A stretch of DNA of 64,000 nt from Stentor coeruleus (taxonomy: Eukaryota > Ciliophora > Heterotrichea > Heterotrichida > Stentoridae): positions 62,001-126,000 of the forward strand of contig MPUH01000028.1 of assembly GCA_001970955.1 (NCBI GenBank), read 5' to 3'. Below the pieces are notes generated by a model. That model did no database searches. It saw only the letters and a list, made by a program, of their open reading frames with translations, and had not been told where the DNA came from. The translations under genes were made by a program, and so were the position numbers. This document shows, piece after piece, positions 55,295 through 64,000 of the stretch; position 1 is the first letter of the stretch, and each line of letters starts with the position of its first letter.

Positions 55295-57925
55295 ATGGAT
55301 AAAAAACCAGTGCCTAAAGTTAATGTTATACCTGAAGAAAAAAAGAATAGATCAGGTCCTAGAAAAATAGTCAAACATAAAGCTCCAGTACTTGATCCTC
55401 GTAGGGCTAGTCGAATTGCTGCAGATGCAGTAACTGCTGTCATAGTAGATCGCCTCAAGACAAGTCGTGACGTAGATATCATCTCAAATGCCCTAAATAA
55501 GCACTTTATATTCACAAGCTTAACTGCAGAAAATAGAGTGATGGTTATTTCACATATGAAGCTCTATACAATGGGACCAAAGGAAACTGTGTTTGAGCAA
55601 GGATGCCCAGGCAACACTTTTTTTGTAGTTGCAAGTGGCAAGCTAGAAGTTCTTGTTAATAGCAAAAGAGTCAATGTTTTAGGAGCTGGAGATAGTTTTG
55701 GTGAACTTGCTTTACTTCATGACTCTCCTCGTTCAGCTTCAATTTACACAACCGAAAAAGTTTCTATGTGGGGTCTTGACAGAAAAACATTTAGATCAGC
55801 AGTAGAGACTGTTAATGCTCAAAACTATAAAGAAAATAAAGCATTTGTTGATAGTGTACCACTTTTCTCAGTACTTAATCATGCTCAAAAAGATTCACTT
55901 GTAGGTTCTTTAAGTTCTTTGAAATTTAGACCCAATGATGTTATTGTGAAGGAAGGCGATCCTGGTGATCTTTTTTATCTTATTAAGGATGGCATTGTTG
56001 AATGTAGTCAAGCTGGGAAAGTTGTTAGAGAAATGATCAAAGGTAGCTTTTTTGGAGAGCAGGCTCTTCTTTATAACACTGTTCGTACTGCTACTGTAAT
56101 CGCTAAAACAGAAGTTAAATGCATGGCAATTTCACGTAACAAACTTAATACAGCTCTTGGGAAGCATCTACAACAAATTATCTATCAAAACACAAAATTG
56201 ATTGCATTTGAAAAAAGTGAATTTCTTCGGCATTTAAACAAAAAACAACTTGCGAAACTTGTAGAGAAAATGACTATTGAAAGTTATCCTGATGGTAAAG
56301 TAGTTATTCCTGCTGGAAGTGTTGTTGGATCAAAGTTATATATAGTTTTATTTGGATGTCTTAAGACAAAGCAAGAAATATACGCAGATGTTTTTGCATG
56401 TGTTGGTGATAAAGAAATTGCCCAAAATCGTACTGATGTTTATACTGAAGATATTTTTGCATATGGGGAAACTCATATTGCTGAGATTACAAAGTATGAA
56501 TTTGAAGATTGTATTGGAGGTGGATTAAATCAAGCTTGTTTGAATTCAGAAGCAATATCTATTTTGAGAAATATACATTTACTTAGAGCTTTGCCTAATG
56601 ATAAGTTTAATAGTTTGACAGCATGTTTGAGGATGCAAAAATTTGATGATAAAGATGTTATAATTCATCAAAATACTCCTGGGGAAACATTTTATGTTAT
56701 ACATTCAGGCAAAGTTGATATTGTGCAAGATGGGATTTTACTTAGGACTGTAACTAAGCATGATTATTTTGGAGAGAGGAGTTTGTTGTTTACTGATTTT
56801 CGTACTGCTTCTGTTATAGCTAATGGACCTGTTTCTTGTTGGTTTTTAACGAAAAATGATTTTATGAATTTCCTTGAAGAATCTGTCCGAAACATGATAA
56901 TCCAAAGAATAGAATTACAAGATGACGCTATATCCTTACGCGACCTTACCGTTGTAAAAGTTTTAGGCAAAGGTATGTTTGGAAATGTATTCTTAGTAGT
57001 AGACCGTCAAAAGCAGCGCCTATATGCTCTGAAAACAGTTTCCCGTAAAAAAATCGAGCGTTATGAAATCCAAGAAAATCTAATTCTTGAAAGAAAAATC
57101 CTCCTAACCCTTGACCACGTTTTTATCATGAAACTTGTTAAAACATTCAAAGACCAAAAAAGAATTTATTTCCTAACTGAATATGTGCGTGGTCTTGATA
57201 TGTTTGATGTTCTTCGTGAAGTAAATATAGTTTCTGAACATGATGCCAAATTTTACACAGCATGTTTGATATTAATATTAGAATATGTTCATGAAAGAGA
57301 TATAATTTATCGAGATCTTAAACCTGAAAATATTATGATAGATCAAGATGGATATCCAAAATTAATAGACTTTGGGATATCAAAAGTTATAAGCGGTAGA
57401 ACTTATACAATAGTTGGAACACCTCATTATATGGCCCCTGAAGTAATTATTGGAAAAGGGTATAGTTTTCCAGCTGATTTCTGGAGTTTGGGGATAATTT
57501 TGTATGAATTTTTATGCTGTGCTGTTCCATTTGGAGAAGATGAGCAGGACCCTTACACAATTTATGAAAAAGTTTTGGAACGTAAATTGGTTTACCCCAG
57601 CTTTGTCGACTCAAAAATGCCATCAAAACCTTTGATCGAACAATTACTCAGTAAAAACCCAGTTTTACGAAACGGCGGAAGTGTAGATAGTTTAAAATCA
57701 CATATGTGGTTTAATGGACTGAATTTGGATCTTCTTATTAACAAACAGATAAATTCTCCTTATAAACCTAGAGTTCCTGATTTGACAAAAGAGATCCAAG
57801 CCGCATTAAAAGGTTATGCTCAACTAGAAGAACAGATCTGTAAAGAAGAAATTGTAGAAGATTTACATGAATCAGGAAGCAGAAGACCTAAGAATGTACC
57901 TGCGAATTGGGATCAAGATTTTTAG
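55295..57925 (+). CDS. cGMP-dependent protein kinase (PKG), alveolate type
   Basis: A single-exon protein of 876 residues. Four tandem cyclic-nucleotide-binding domains come first. Phosphate-binding cassettes are clear in the first (FGELALLHDSPRSAS), second (FGEQALLYNTVRTAT) and fourth (FGERSLLFTDFRTAS). The third is degenerate (IFAYGETHIAEI), as in apicomplexan PKG. The kinase domain follows: GKGMFGNVFLV, catalytic Lys in YALKTV, YRDLKPEN, DFG and APE, with an activation-loop Thr in TIVGTPHYMAPE. The tail ends NWDQDF, typical of AGC kinases. The Thr/Ser after the cassette Arg suggests cGMP preference. Likely role in ciliary or motility signalling by family analogy. Confidence 0.93.
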   Translation: MDKKPVPKVNVIPEEKKNRSGPRKIVKHKAPVLDPRRASRIAADAVTAVIVDRLKTSRDVDIISNALNKHFIFTSLTAENRVMVISHMKLYTMGPKETVFEQGCPGNTFFVVASGKLEVLVNSKRVNVLGAGDSFGELALLHDSPRSASIYTTEKVSMWGLDRKTFRSAVETVNAQNYKENKAFVDSVPLFSVLNHAQKDSLVGSLSSLKFRPNDVIVKEGDPGDLFYLIKDGIVECSQAGKVVREMIKGSFFGEQALLYNTVRTATVIAKTEVKCMAISRNKLNTALGKHLQQIIYQNTKLIAFEKSEFLRHLNKKQLAKLVEKMTIESYPDGKVVIPAGSVVGSKLYIVLFGCLKTKQEIYADVFACVGDKEIAQNRTDVYTEDIFAYGETHIAEITKYEFEDCIGGGLNQACLNSEAISILRNIHLLRALPNDKFNSLTACLRMQKFDDKDVIIHQNTPGETFYVIHSGKVDIVQDGILLRTVTKHDYFGERSLLFTDFRTASVIANGPVSCWFLTKNDFMNFLEESVRNMIIQRIELQDDAISLRDLTVVKVLGKGMFGNVFLVVDRQKQRLYALKTVSRKKIERYEIQENLILERKILLTLDHVFIMKLVKTFKDQKRIYFLTEYVRGLDMFDVLREVNIVSEHDAKFYTACLILILEYVHERDIIYRDLKPENIMIDQDGYPKLIDFGISKVISGRTYTIVGTPHYMAPEVIIGKGYSFPADFWSLGIILYEFLCCAVPFGEDEQDPYTIYEKVLERKLVYPSFVDSKMPSKPLIEQLLSKNPVLRNGGSVDSLKSHMWFNGLNLDLLINKQINSPYKPRVPDLTKEIQAALKGYAQLEEQICKEEIVEDLHESGSRRPKNVPANWDQDF

Positions 57926-58016
57926 TTAGTTACATACTTTAACAAATGTTTACCACATATTTTAAAGATTTTATTACAATAAAACAAGGTATTTTATAAG
58001 TAATATAAATTATTAG

Positions 58017-59336
58017 ATGAGTACTGAATGTGACTCTAGTATCGAGCATGAGGATGTTTCGCAATATAAAAAAGGAGGCTATCATCCAGTTGAAGTTGGC
58101 GACCTCTTTGTAAACAGGTATCTTGTGAAAAAAAAAATTGGTTGGGGACAATTTTCAACTGTTTGGCTATGCGAAGATATCGAAGAAAAAGCGTACGTTG
58201 CCCTTAAAATTTCTAAAAGCGCATTATACTATTCTGAAGCAGCAGTTTCTGAAATGGATATTTTGATGAAAATCAGTGAAAAATTCAAAGAGAATGAATC
58301 CTCAGGAAGAAGCCAAAAATTATATGTTGTATCTCTTCTTAACCATTTCACTCATAGAGGACCAAATGGAAGGCATATGATAATGGTTTTTGAAATTTTG
58401 GGGATGAATCTTCTTGAGGTTATAAAAGCTTATAATTACAAAGGCATTCCTTTAGCTATATGCAAGTCTTTTATATCTCAAATACTTATAGGTCTGGATT
58501 TTATTCACCGAACTTGTGGAATAATTCATACCGACCTTAAGCCAGAGAACATTTTACTTGAACTGACGAAACATCAGCTAAAAGAACTTATCCAATTCGG
58601 TGAAGTGAAAACTCAAATCACAAGAAGGATTGAAAAACTAGAAGAACTTCCAAAACATATACCCTACTCACGTTCTGAAGTTAAGTTTAAAAAACCTCAT
58701 ATGAAACTACCTTGTAAAAAGAAAAAAATCGACTCAAAACCAATGTTTCGACAGGAATATTCTCTTCCTCAACCCCAATCGAAAAAGATTAAAAAAAGAA
58801 TCCCAAAGTCAAATGAGATAAATTTCTCACCTACCCTTCAAATAAAAGTTGTAGATTTCGGCACAGCAGTTTATTCATCAGGACTGTGCAATAACGAAAT
58901 TCAAACTAGACAATATAGAGCTCCTGAGGTTATTTTAGGTTCAAGATATGATGAAGCTGCTGATATGTGGAGTCTTGGGTGTATTGCTTTTGAACTTGTT
59001 ACAGGAGAATTGTTATTTCAACCAAATAAAGGTGAAGGGTTTACTGAAGATGATGATCATCTTGCGGCTATTTGGGAAACATTAGGAGATTTCCCGATCG
59101 AGTGGGCTTTAGCTACAAAAAATGCTTGGAAATACTTTGTTAAAGGGAGTTTGAAGAAAATACAAGTACTTCACCCTTTTTTGTTGACTGATATGCTTGT
59201 TACAAGGTATAATTTTTCTGTGGATGTTGCTTCAGAGTTTTCTGCATTCTTGATACCTTTACTTCAGGTGATTCCACAATTGAGAATAACTGCAGAAGAT
59301 TGCTTAAAACACCCATGGCTTAGCTCTGGGCATTGA
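58017..59336 (+). CDS. SRPK-like protein kinase
   Basis: 439 residues, single exon, 91 bp after the PKG gene. It has the split-kinase layout of SR-protein kinases: an N-lobe with IGWGQFSTVWLCED and VALKISK, then IHTDLKPENILL. A basic spacer of about 85 residues (KKKKIDSK, KKIKKRIPKS) follows, and then the C-lobe resumes with VVDFGTAVY, QTRQYRAPEVILG and ADMWSLGC. HTD-KPEN and the spacer are diagnostic of SRPKs, which phosphorylate RS-domain splicing factors. The spacer is shorter than in human SRPK1. All catalytic residues are kept. The stop is TGA, which with the clean frames supports the standard code. Confidence 0.9.
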   Translation: MSTECDSSIEHEDVSQYKKGGYHPVEVGDLFVNRYLVKKKIGWGQFSTVWLCEDIEEKAYVALKISKSALYYSEAAVSEMDILMKISEKFKENESSGRSQKLYVVSLLNHFTHRGPNGRHMIMVFEILGMNLLEVIKAYNYKGIPLAICKSFISQILIGLDFIHRTCGIIHTDLKPENILLELTKHQLKELIQFGEVKTQITRRIEKLEELPKHIPYSRSEVKFKKPHMKLPCKKKKIDSKPMFRQEYSLPQPQSKKIKKRIPKSNEINFSPTLQIKVVDFGTAVYSSGLCNNEIQTRQYRAPEVILGSRYDEAADMWSLGCIAFELVTGELLFQPNKGEGFTEDDDHLAAIWETLGDFPIEWALATKNAWKYFVKGSLKKIQVLHPFLLTDMLVTRYNFSVDVASEFSAFLIPLLQVIPQLRITAEDCLKHPWLSSGH

Positions 59337-60045
59337 TAATAACTATTTTATTAGTTTCTTACAGGCTTTTTCATTTTATGAATAAATGGGTTTGTATATT
59401 TGAGTAATTTTATGAAGTAGATAAGGAAATAAATTGATATTTTAAATATAATATCAAGGAACTCTAATATCATTTTATCATAGTTTTACCAAATTATAAC
59501 TAAAGATATAAATAGTAAATTATTTAATCAAATTTTATTATAAGATATAAAGATAAGTTGAAATTAATTATATTTTTAGTTTATCAAGCACTTTTGGTGT
59601 TTTATTAAAATTTTTAGATGATTTTAATTTTCCACCCACTACTGAAAGATCTCCTTGTATATATAAATTGATGAAATTCTATCATACCGAACTTTTTCCT
59701 TTTAATCATACCAAGTTTATACTTAAAACAACTTTTTATATTACAACTTAAATATTTTTTCGAATTATTTTCAGATTCATATCTGAGTTTGTACAAAAAA
59801 TTCTTAATATATGGAATTCTCAGCACTTTAGACTCATCTTTTTATCTATAATTTTTAGCCAAATACTGTAATTAATATCACTATTTCAATTTAATTCTTG
59901 CAACTGAAAAAATCCGTCTCCATTTTCTAATAATATAAACTATAAAAACCATGTCTCATCATTAAAAAACATAAAAAACTATAAACTTCAAGAAGAAAAT
60001 ATCAAAAACCTTTAAAGATAGTTAAGTACTTAACGATTAACCTTA
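59337..60045. other. convergent spacer, one doubtful frame
   Basis: 0.7 kb between convergent genes. A minus-strand open stretch of about 75 codons near 59614-59840 has no ATG at its start and an AT-driven composition; it may be a decayed fragment. Nothing else seen. Confidence 0.4.
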
Positions 60046-62100
60046 TTATGAATTTTCTTTTCTTAGCATCAGGTCTTTGAATTCTTGCAAATCAATAACC
60101 CCATCACCATTACTATCAGCATCTTCCAAAAGTTGTTTCCAAAATTCATCCATTTTATCACCGTCGCTTCCCAAAAATTCTCTAATTTCAGTTATCGAGA
60201 TTGATCCACTATTATCTCTATCATAAACTTTAAAAGTATTTTCTAGCATTTCCTTAGAAAGATGCTTTTGCCAGTCAATAGCCGCTGTAATAAATTCAGA
60301 GTAGTCAATCTGCCCATTCAAATCCGAATCACAACTCTTTAGAATATCTTCAAGTTTCACTGAAGCACTTAAAGAAATGTTAGAAAAGCCTCTTTTCAAC
60401 TCAAGTTCACTTAAATGTCCATTCCCATCAGTATCAAGAATAATAAAAGCTTTTCTTAGTTCATCAATTTCATTACTAGTTGTCATACTTGAAGCAATAT
60501 AAGAAAAAGTAGCTTGTTGAAGACGAGTATTTGATCTAAAAGCAGCTAAATGTTTTAATACTGAAGAACTTAGTTCACCTAACTGATTTTCATTAGTCAC
60601 AGAGCTTTGGACCCATGAATGATTCCAAGCCTCAGCGGCAGTAAGACGTTTTTCTGGATCTTTTGAAAGCATTTTCTGGACAAGATCTTTCGCGCTTTTT
60701 GAAACATTTTTCCAACGCTTATGAGAAAAATCATAAACCCCTCTACGAACTTTTTTAAGTATTTCTTCTTCATTTCTACCATTAAATGGAGGCATCCCAC
60801 AAAGCATTAAGTAAAGTATAACCCCACAACTCCAAATATCAGATTTATTTGTAACTAACCCTTCAAGATACTCTGGGGCAATATAATAAGCCTATATATA
60901 TTTTACAGTGCCTATACAATTAGCTTGTTTTACTTCATTTTGTATACTCTTTGATACTCCAAAGTCAATAATTTTTAATGCTGTACTATATTTATCTATA
61001 AAAAGAATGTTTTCAGGTTTTATATCCCCATGAACATACCCATTTTGGTGTATATGAATAAGCCCTGAAAGAATCTGATACATAATCCCCGCGGCCATAT
61101 TTTCATCAAACCCTTGAGTTGATGTAATCCTATCAAAAAGTTCACCACCATTGCAGATTTCAGTTATCAAACAAATCTTAGATATGTCTTCAACAATATC
61201 AACAACTTGAATAATATTTGGATGGTCAACAGCTTTTAAAACTTCAACTTCTTTTATTAATACCTCAGCTTGCTTTTCTGATATGGAGTTTTTAACAAAA
61301 ATTTTAGCTGCTCGTTCTATTCCAGTAATTTTATCAATTGCTCTTCTTACAGTACTAAACCCACCTTTTCCAAGAATTTCACAAATTGTATATTTAGTTT
61401 CAATATCACAAGTAGTTGAATGGACAAAGAACTTTTTTAATATTGGATAAACAATATCAGTGACACGTTTTTTAATATTATAATCTTTTATTGCATTAAT
61501 AGTATCTTGTAAACCTTCTTTTACTATAGCAACTTGTTCTTGAATTATAGTTGCTGATCTTTTTACTCCTTCTCTAACAGCAACTGCATATTCACTGTCT
61601 AATATAGCATCAGCATCAGCAAGTTTTTTTAGATTCTCAGCAATTTCAGCATCTTCTACTTGTTTAATAACATATTCTGTACCTTTTTCAGCATTTTCTA
61701 TTTGTTGTTTGACTATGTTTGAGCTTTTTTCTATCGAGCTTTTTACAAGACCTCCGAACAATTTTAAAGAGCTTTTCAACACTGGTTTTTCATTTGAAGA
61801 TTCTGGTTTTTCTTTAACTGCCTCAACTGATTCATCTTTGACCTTTGCTTTTGCAGCAAGAAGACCAGACATGAATTTTGATGTACCTTTAGCCTGTACT
61901 GGTTCAACAACTGGGGCTGGGGTTTCTTTTGGTGCTTCTTTGAAATCTAAACTTGGGTTAGATGAATGATCATTTAAGCTTAGTTGAAGTCTGTCGTTCA
62001 TCTGTAGATCAAAAGATTGAGCGCTTTCTAATGGAATTTCTTTTTGTGCTCCTGGATTTGTAAATTCTTGTTCTTTTATAGAGTGTTGACAGCATCCCAT
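60046..62100 (-). CDS. calcium-dependent protein kinase (CDPK), dually acylated
   Basis: Two exons give 679 residues. MGCC at the start (Gly2, Cys3, Cys4) predicts myristoylation plus palmitoylation. A long N-terminal extension of about 230 residues, charged and helical, precedes the kinase domain: GKGGFSTVRRA, AAKIFVK, YVHGDIKPEN, IDFGVSK and IAPEYLEG. The catalytic loop reads HGD instead of HRD, making this a non-RD kinase that may not need activation-loop phosphorylation. Four canonical EF-hands follow, with loops beginning near residues 551, 586, 622 and 657 (DTDGNG, DSDLNG, DRDNSG, DSNGDG). Domain order is exactly that of plant and alveolate CDPKs; it should be a membrane-tethered calcium-activated kinase. 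Confidence 0.93.
60892..60906 (-). other. 15-nt intron
   Basis: GTAAAATATATATAG on the minus strand, phase 0, lying inside the activation segment between NCIGT and AYYIAPE. Failure to remove it would truncate the kinase before the APE motif and EF-hands. Confidence 0.92.
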
Positions 62101-62453
62101 GTTAAATTGAATTACTTTTATTATGGTGAGGTGAAAGTTATTAGTTAATAGCTTAATATTACACTTAAGTTTAAATAATGTCTGTGAACATATTTTATTG
62201 AAAATCGGGTATTAAGTTTATAATTTTTCATTATGATAACAGAGTACAACAGGCATCAAAAATCTAAGACTACGTTCAATAAATATTATATGAAGGTTCA
62301 CTTAAAATAAGTTGCAAATTTAATATACTTGTGCTTGAAATAAACATAAAATATTATTTTCACAAGGATTACTAAGTAAAATTGTACTTTTTAATAACAT
62401 AATAATCAGAACGAAAAAATCAATATGTTTAATTACATTAGTTAATAATGTAT

Positions 62454-62485
62454 AAATGTCAAATGCCAAATGTTAAATGTCAAAT
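62454..62485. repeat. 7-bp tandem repeat, about 4.5 copies
   Basis: Units AAATGTC, AAATGCC, AAATGTT, AAATGTC and a partial AAAT in a row. A small imperfect minisatellite. Confidence 0.7.
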
Positions 62486-62499
62486 CTTTAACTATATTT

Positions 62500-62650
62500 T
62501 TCTTGTAACTATTTGAAAGTAATTAAATTAGAAAATCAGTTTATCTTGTTTTTATTATAAGATAAATATTATAGNTTCTTGTAACTATTTGAAAGTAATT
62601 AAATTAGAAAATCAGTTTATCTTGTTTTTATTATAAGATAAATATTATAG
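62500..62650. repeat. direct duplication around N62575 (assembly join)
   Basis: 75 bp at 62500-62574 are repeated at 62576-62650 with one N between, starting ttcttgtaactatttgaa. It lies about 30 bp before the next gene, so that gene's 5' flank is uncertain. Confidence 0.87.
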
Positions 62651-62683
62651 TAGTGATATAATTAATAAAAATAAGTAGTAATA

Positions 62684-63298
62684 ATGAATATTATTCAAAA
62701 GAAAGAATCGATTGACATTAAAAATTCAGAACCCCATATATTAGTTGCAAAAGTGTCAAAGAGAAATTTCATACAAAGTAAAGAAAAACATTTTCCAACA
62801 TTAAATTCAAATTATCAAATTAAGTCTAAAAGCAATTCTCCAGAAAAATTACCAAAGATAAAAAAAAGCTGTGAATTATTTGAAGAAACTAATCACCAAG
62901 TAGGCTCGTTTCTTCATTCTAAGAGAATTAACACATTTCAAGCATATCAGTTTTATCAAAACAGTTATGCAAAGATGCTCGATACTTTTAAGAGAAGAAA
63001 AAGAGAATCAAACAAAAGTCAATTAGCATATGCAAATTGTCCAAGTCCTGAATTATATAGAGAAATTAAAGAAATACTAAAATTTCCTTCTTATCCTAAA
63101 AGAGATGCGTCTCCATTCAGACAAAACTTATGCAAAGTTATGAATAACTCAAATACAATCGAAGAACTGCTTAAAATGACAAAGTTCAAGGTCAGCACAA
63201 TCCTCAAAAGTTCAGAAACAAACACAGGTTCACAAATTTCTCCATTGAGAGAATACAGACTATCTAGCCCAATACGGGGAAATTATATGATAATTTAA
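62684..63298 (+). CDS. hypothetical basic protein
   Basis: A single-exon frame of 204 residues from the first ATG. It is basic and rich in Lys, Ser and Asn. Short patterned stretches (LPKIKKSCELFEE, CPSPELYREIKEILKFPSYP, SPLREYRLSSPIRG) contain several S-P and R-x-x-S sites that could be phosphorylated. No membrane helix, signal peptide or zinc motif. I do not recognise a family. It is followed 48 bp downstream by another plus-strand start. Confidence 0.55.
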   Translation: MNIIQKKESIDIKNSEPHILVAKVSKRNFIQSKEKHFPTLNSNYQIKSKSNSPEKLPKIKKSCELFEETNHQVGSFLHSKRINTFQAYQFYQNSYAKMLDTFKRRKRESNKSQLAYANCPSPELYREIKEILKFPSYPKRDASPFRQNLCKVMNNSNTIEELLKMTKFKVSTILKSSETNTGSQISPLREYRLSSPIRGNYMII

Positions 63299-63346
63299 TT
63301 ATTATCCTAACCTTTTAATTATGTTAGGCTATTTAAATTCGAAAAT

Positions 63347-64000
63347 ATGCTGAAAGACTCGTTCGAAGGAAAAGTTATCCGCGTTGACGGATTTAATGAC
63401 GAGGAAGTATCATGTAAAGTTTATTTAAACGATAAGCTCATAGAAGAGTTCATTGCTAAATCCTCACATAAATCTATTCAGCTCTATGGTAAAGGGATTT
63501 TTCGATTTGTTTTCCAATCAACATCCTTTACAAAAAGTGCAAGTTTAAAGCTTTCTTTGTTTGAAGATGATGGTGCTCAATGGTTGCCATTATTTGATTC
63601 TAATGATTTCATAGAAACTCTTCCAGAAGAGACACTATCTCCAAGATTCCTAATTGTCCTTTGTAAATCAAAGTCCCTACAAATTATTGAAGAAAGTGGG
63701 GAAATATCAGAAGATTCTAGTCTTTCTGTTAGTGAAAGTGAAGAAAATAAACCAGAAATAAAATTGTGTGAAGATTTTATAGATGACCGGCTTCCTTCTC
63801 AGGAAATTTATGAGTTTAGTGAAATGAGTGAACAAAATGATAATCCATGTAATCCAAAAGAATTTTTTGAAAGTATTGAAAATGATTTTTTAAACCAAAG
63901 TAGTATTAGGGAAGATGAGTTTAGTGGAAATATGACAAATGAAAAATTTCATAATATTTGGGAATCTAGTGAATCACAGGAAAGACAAAGTTTAGAATTG
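63347..64000 (+). CDS. hypothetical protein, 5' part, runs off the window
   Basis: From the ATG at 63347 the frame is open for 218 codons to the right edge. The first ~110 residues (MLKDSFEGKVIRVDGFND, later IQLYGKGIFRFVFQ and LKLSLFEDDGAQWLP) look like a compact beta-rich domain, perhaps C2-like. After that the sequence is very acidic and Ser/Glu-rich, probably disordered. The function is unknown and the rest of the gene is not visible. Confidence 0.6.
   Translation, partial: MLKDSFEGKVIRVDGFNDEEVSCKVYLNDKLIEEFIAKSSHKSIQLYGKGIFRFVFQSTSFTKSASLKLSLFEDDGAQWLPLFDSNDFIETLPEETLSPRFLIVLCKSKSLQIIEESGEISEDSSLSVSESEENKPEIKLCEDFIDDRLPSQEIYEFSEMSEQNDNPCNPKEFFESIENDFLNQSSIREDEFSGNMTNEKFHNIWESSESQERQSLEL

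Larger units (their letters stand above)
62101..62683. other. divergent spacer
   Basis: 0.6 kb between divergent genes; holds a 7-bp tandem repeat and the N62575 duplication. No RNA gene or coding frame recognised. Confidence 0.5.

Noticed and set aside
59614-59826. Minus-strand 70-residue frame after the SRPK-like gene
   Set aside because: Starts with a GTG, has no ATG near its opening and no recognisable motif; at most a remnant.
62454-62485. CRISPR-like repeat
   Set aside because: Contiguous 7-bp units without spacers; a simple tandem repeat in a eukaryote.
1-64000. Reassigned stop codons as in other ciliates
   Set aside because: Long genes run without internal stops, every internal stop in a good gene falls in a 15-16-nt intron or at a duplication join, and TGA ends the SRPK-like gene.

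Overview
The window looks like macronuclear DNA of a heterotrich ciliate, most likely Stentor or a close relative. The DNA is very AT-rich. Long reading frames use TAA, TAG and TGA all as stops, so this is not one of the reassigned ciliate codes. Genes are interrupted by introns of 15 nt (one of 16 nt) that begin GTA, end AG and carry an A exactly six bases from the 3' end. I found 13 such introns by joining frames that break inside otherwise continuous proteins. Tiny introns plus the standard code are the published hallmark of Stentor.

Layout, left to right: 5' part of a taxilin-like gene (minus, cut by the edge); an EF-hand/C2 membrane protein; a tiny doubly acylated protein (MGCACSKS); two tandem RING-like Cys-rich paralogues; two unknown genes; an AAAP amino acid transporter; a DHHC palmitoyltransferase; then, at 16.9-36.3 kb, four tandem minus-strand copies of a ~1350-residue multi-pass membrane protein with a PAS-like core resembling the tiny macrocysts B/C (TmcB) family. 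After a 2.5 kb spacer come an FCP1-like phosphatase, a Rab6-like GTPase, a coiled-coil zinc-finger protein, a CBM20-TPS-TPP fusion with degenerate active sites, a small Cys-rich protein, an acyl-CoA oxidase with a PTS2 signal, a pepsin-like membrane protease, L-threonine 3-dehydrogenase, a cGMP-dependent protein kinase, an SRPK-like kinase, a calcium-dependent protein kinase, and two unknown genes, the last cut by the right edge.

There is no operon logic, but the content leans to calcium, cyclic-nucleotide and lipid-anchor signalling. The CDPK and the small MGCACSKS protein carry N-terminal Gly-Cys acylation signatures, and a DHHC acyltransferase lies in the same window. Spacers hold several decayed coding remnants; the clearest is a calcineurin A-like phosphatase.

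Every N in the window (seven single Ns) sits between two near-identical direct copies of 36-147 bp. These look like contig ends joined without merging their overlap, and two of them fall inside genes. Two further N-free duplications break the second RING-like gene. All calls come from reading the sequence; no database search was possible.
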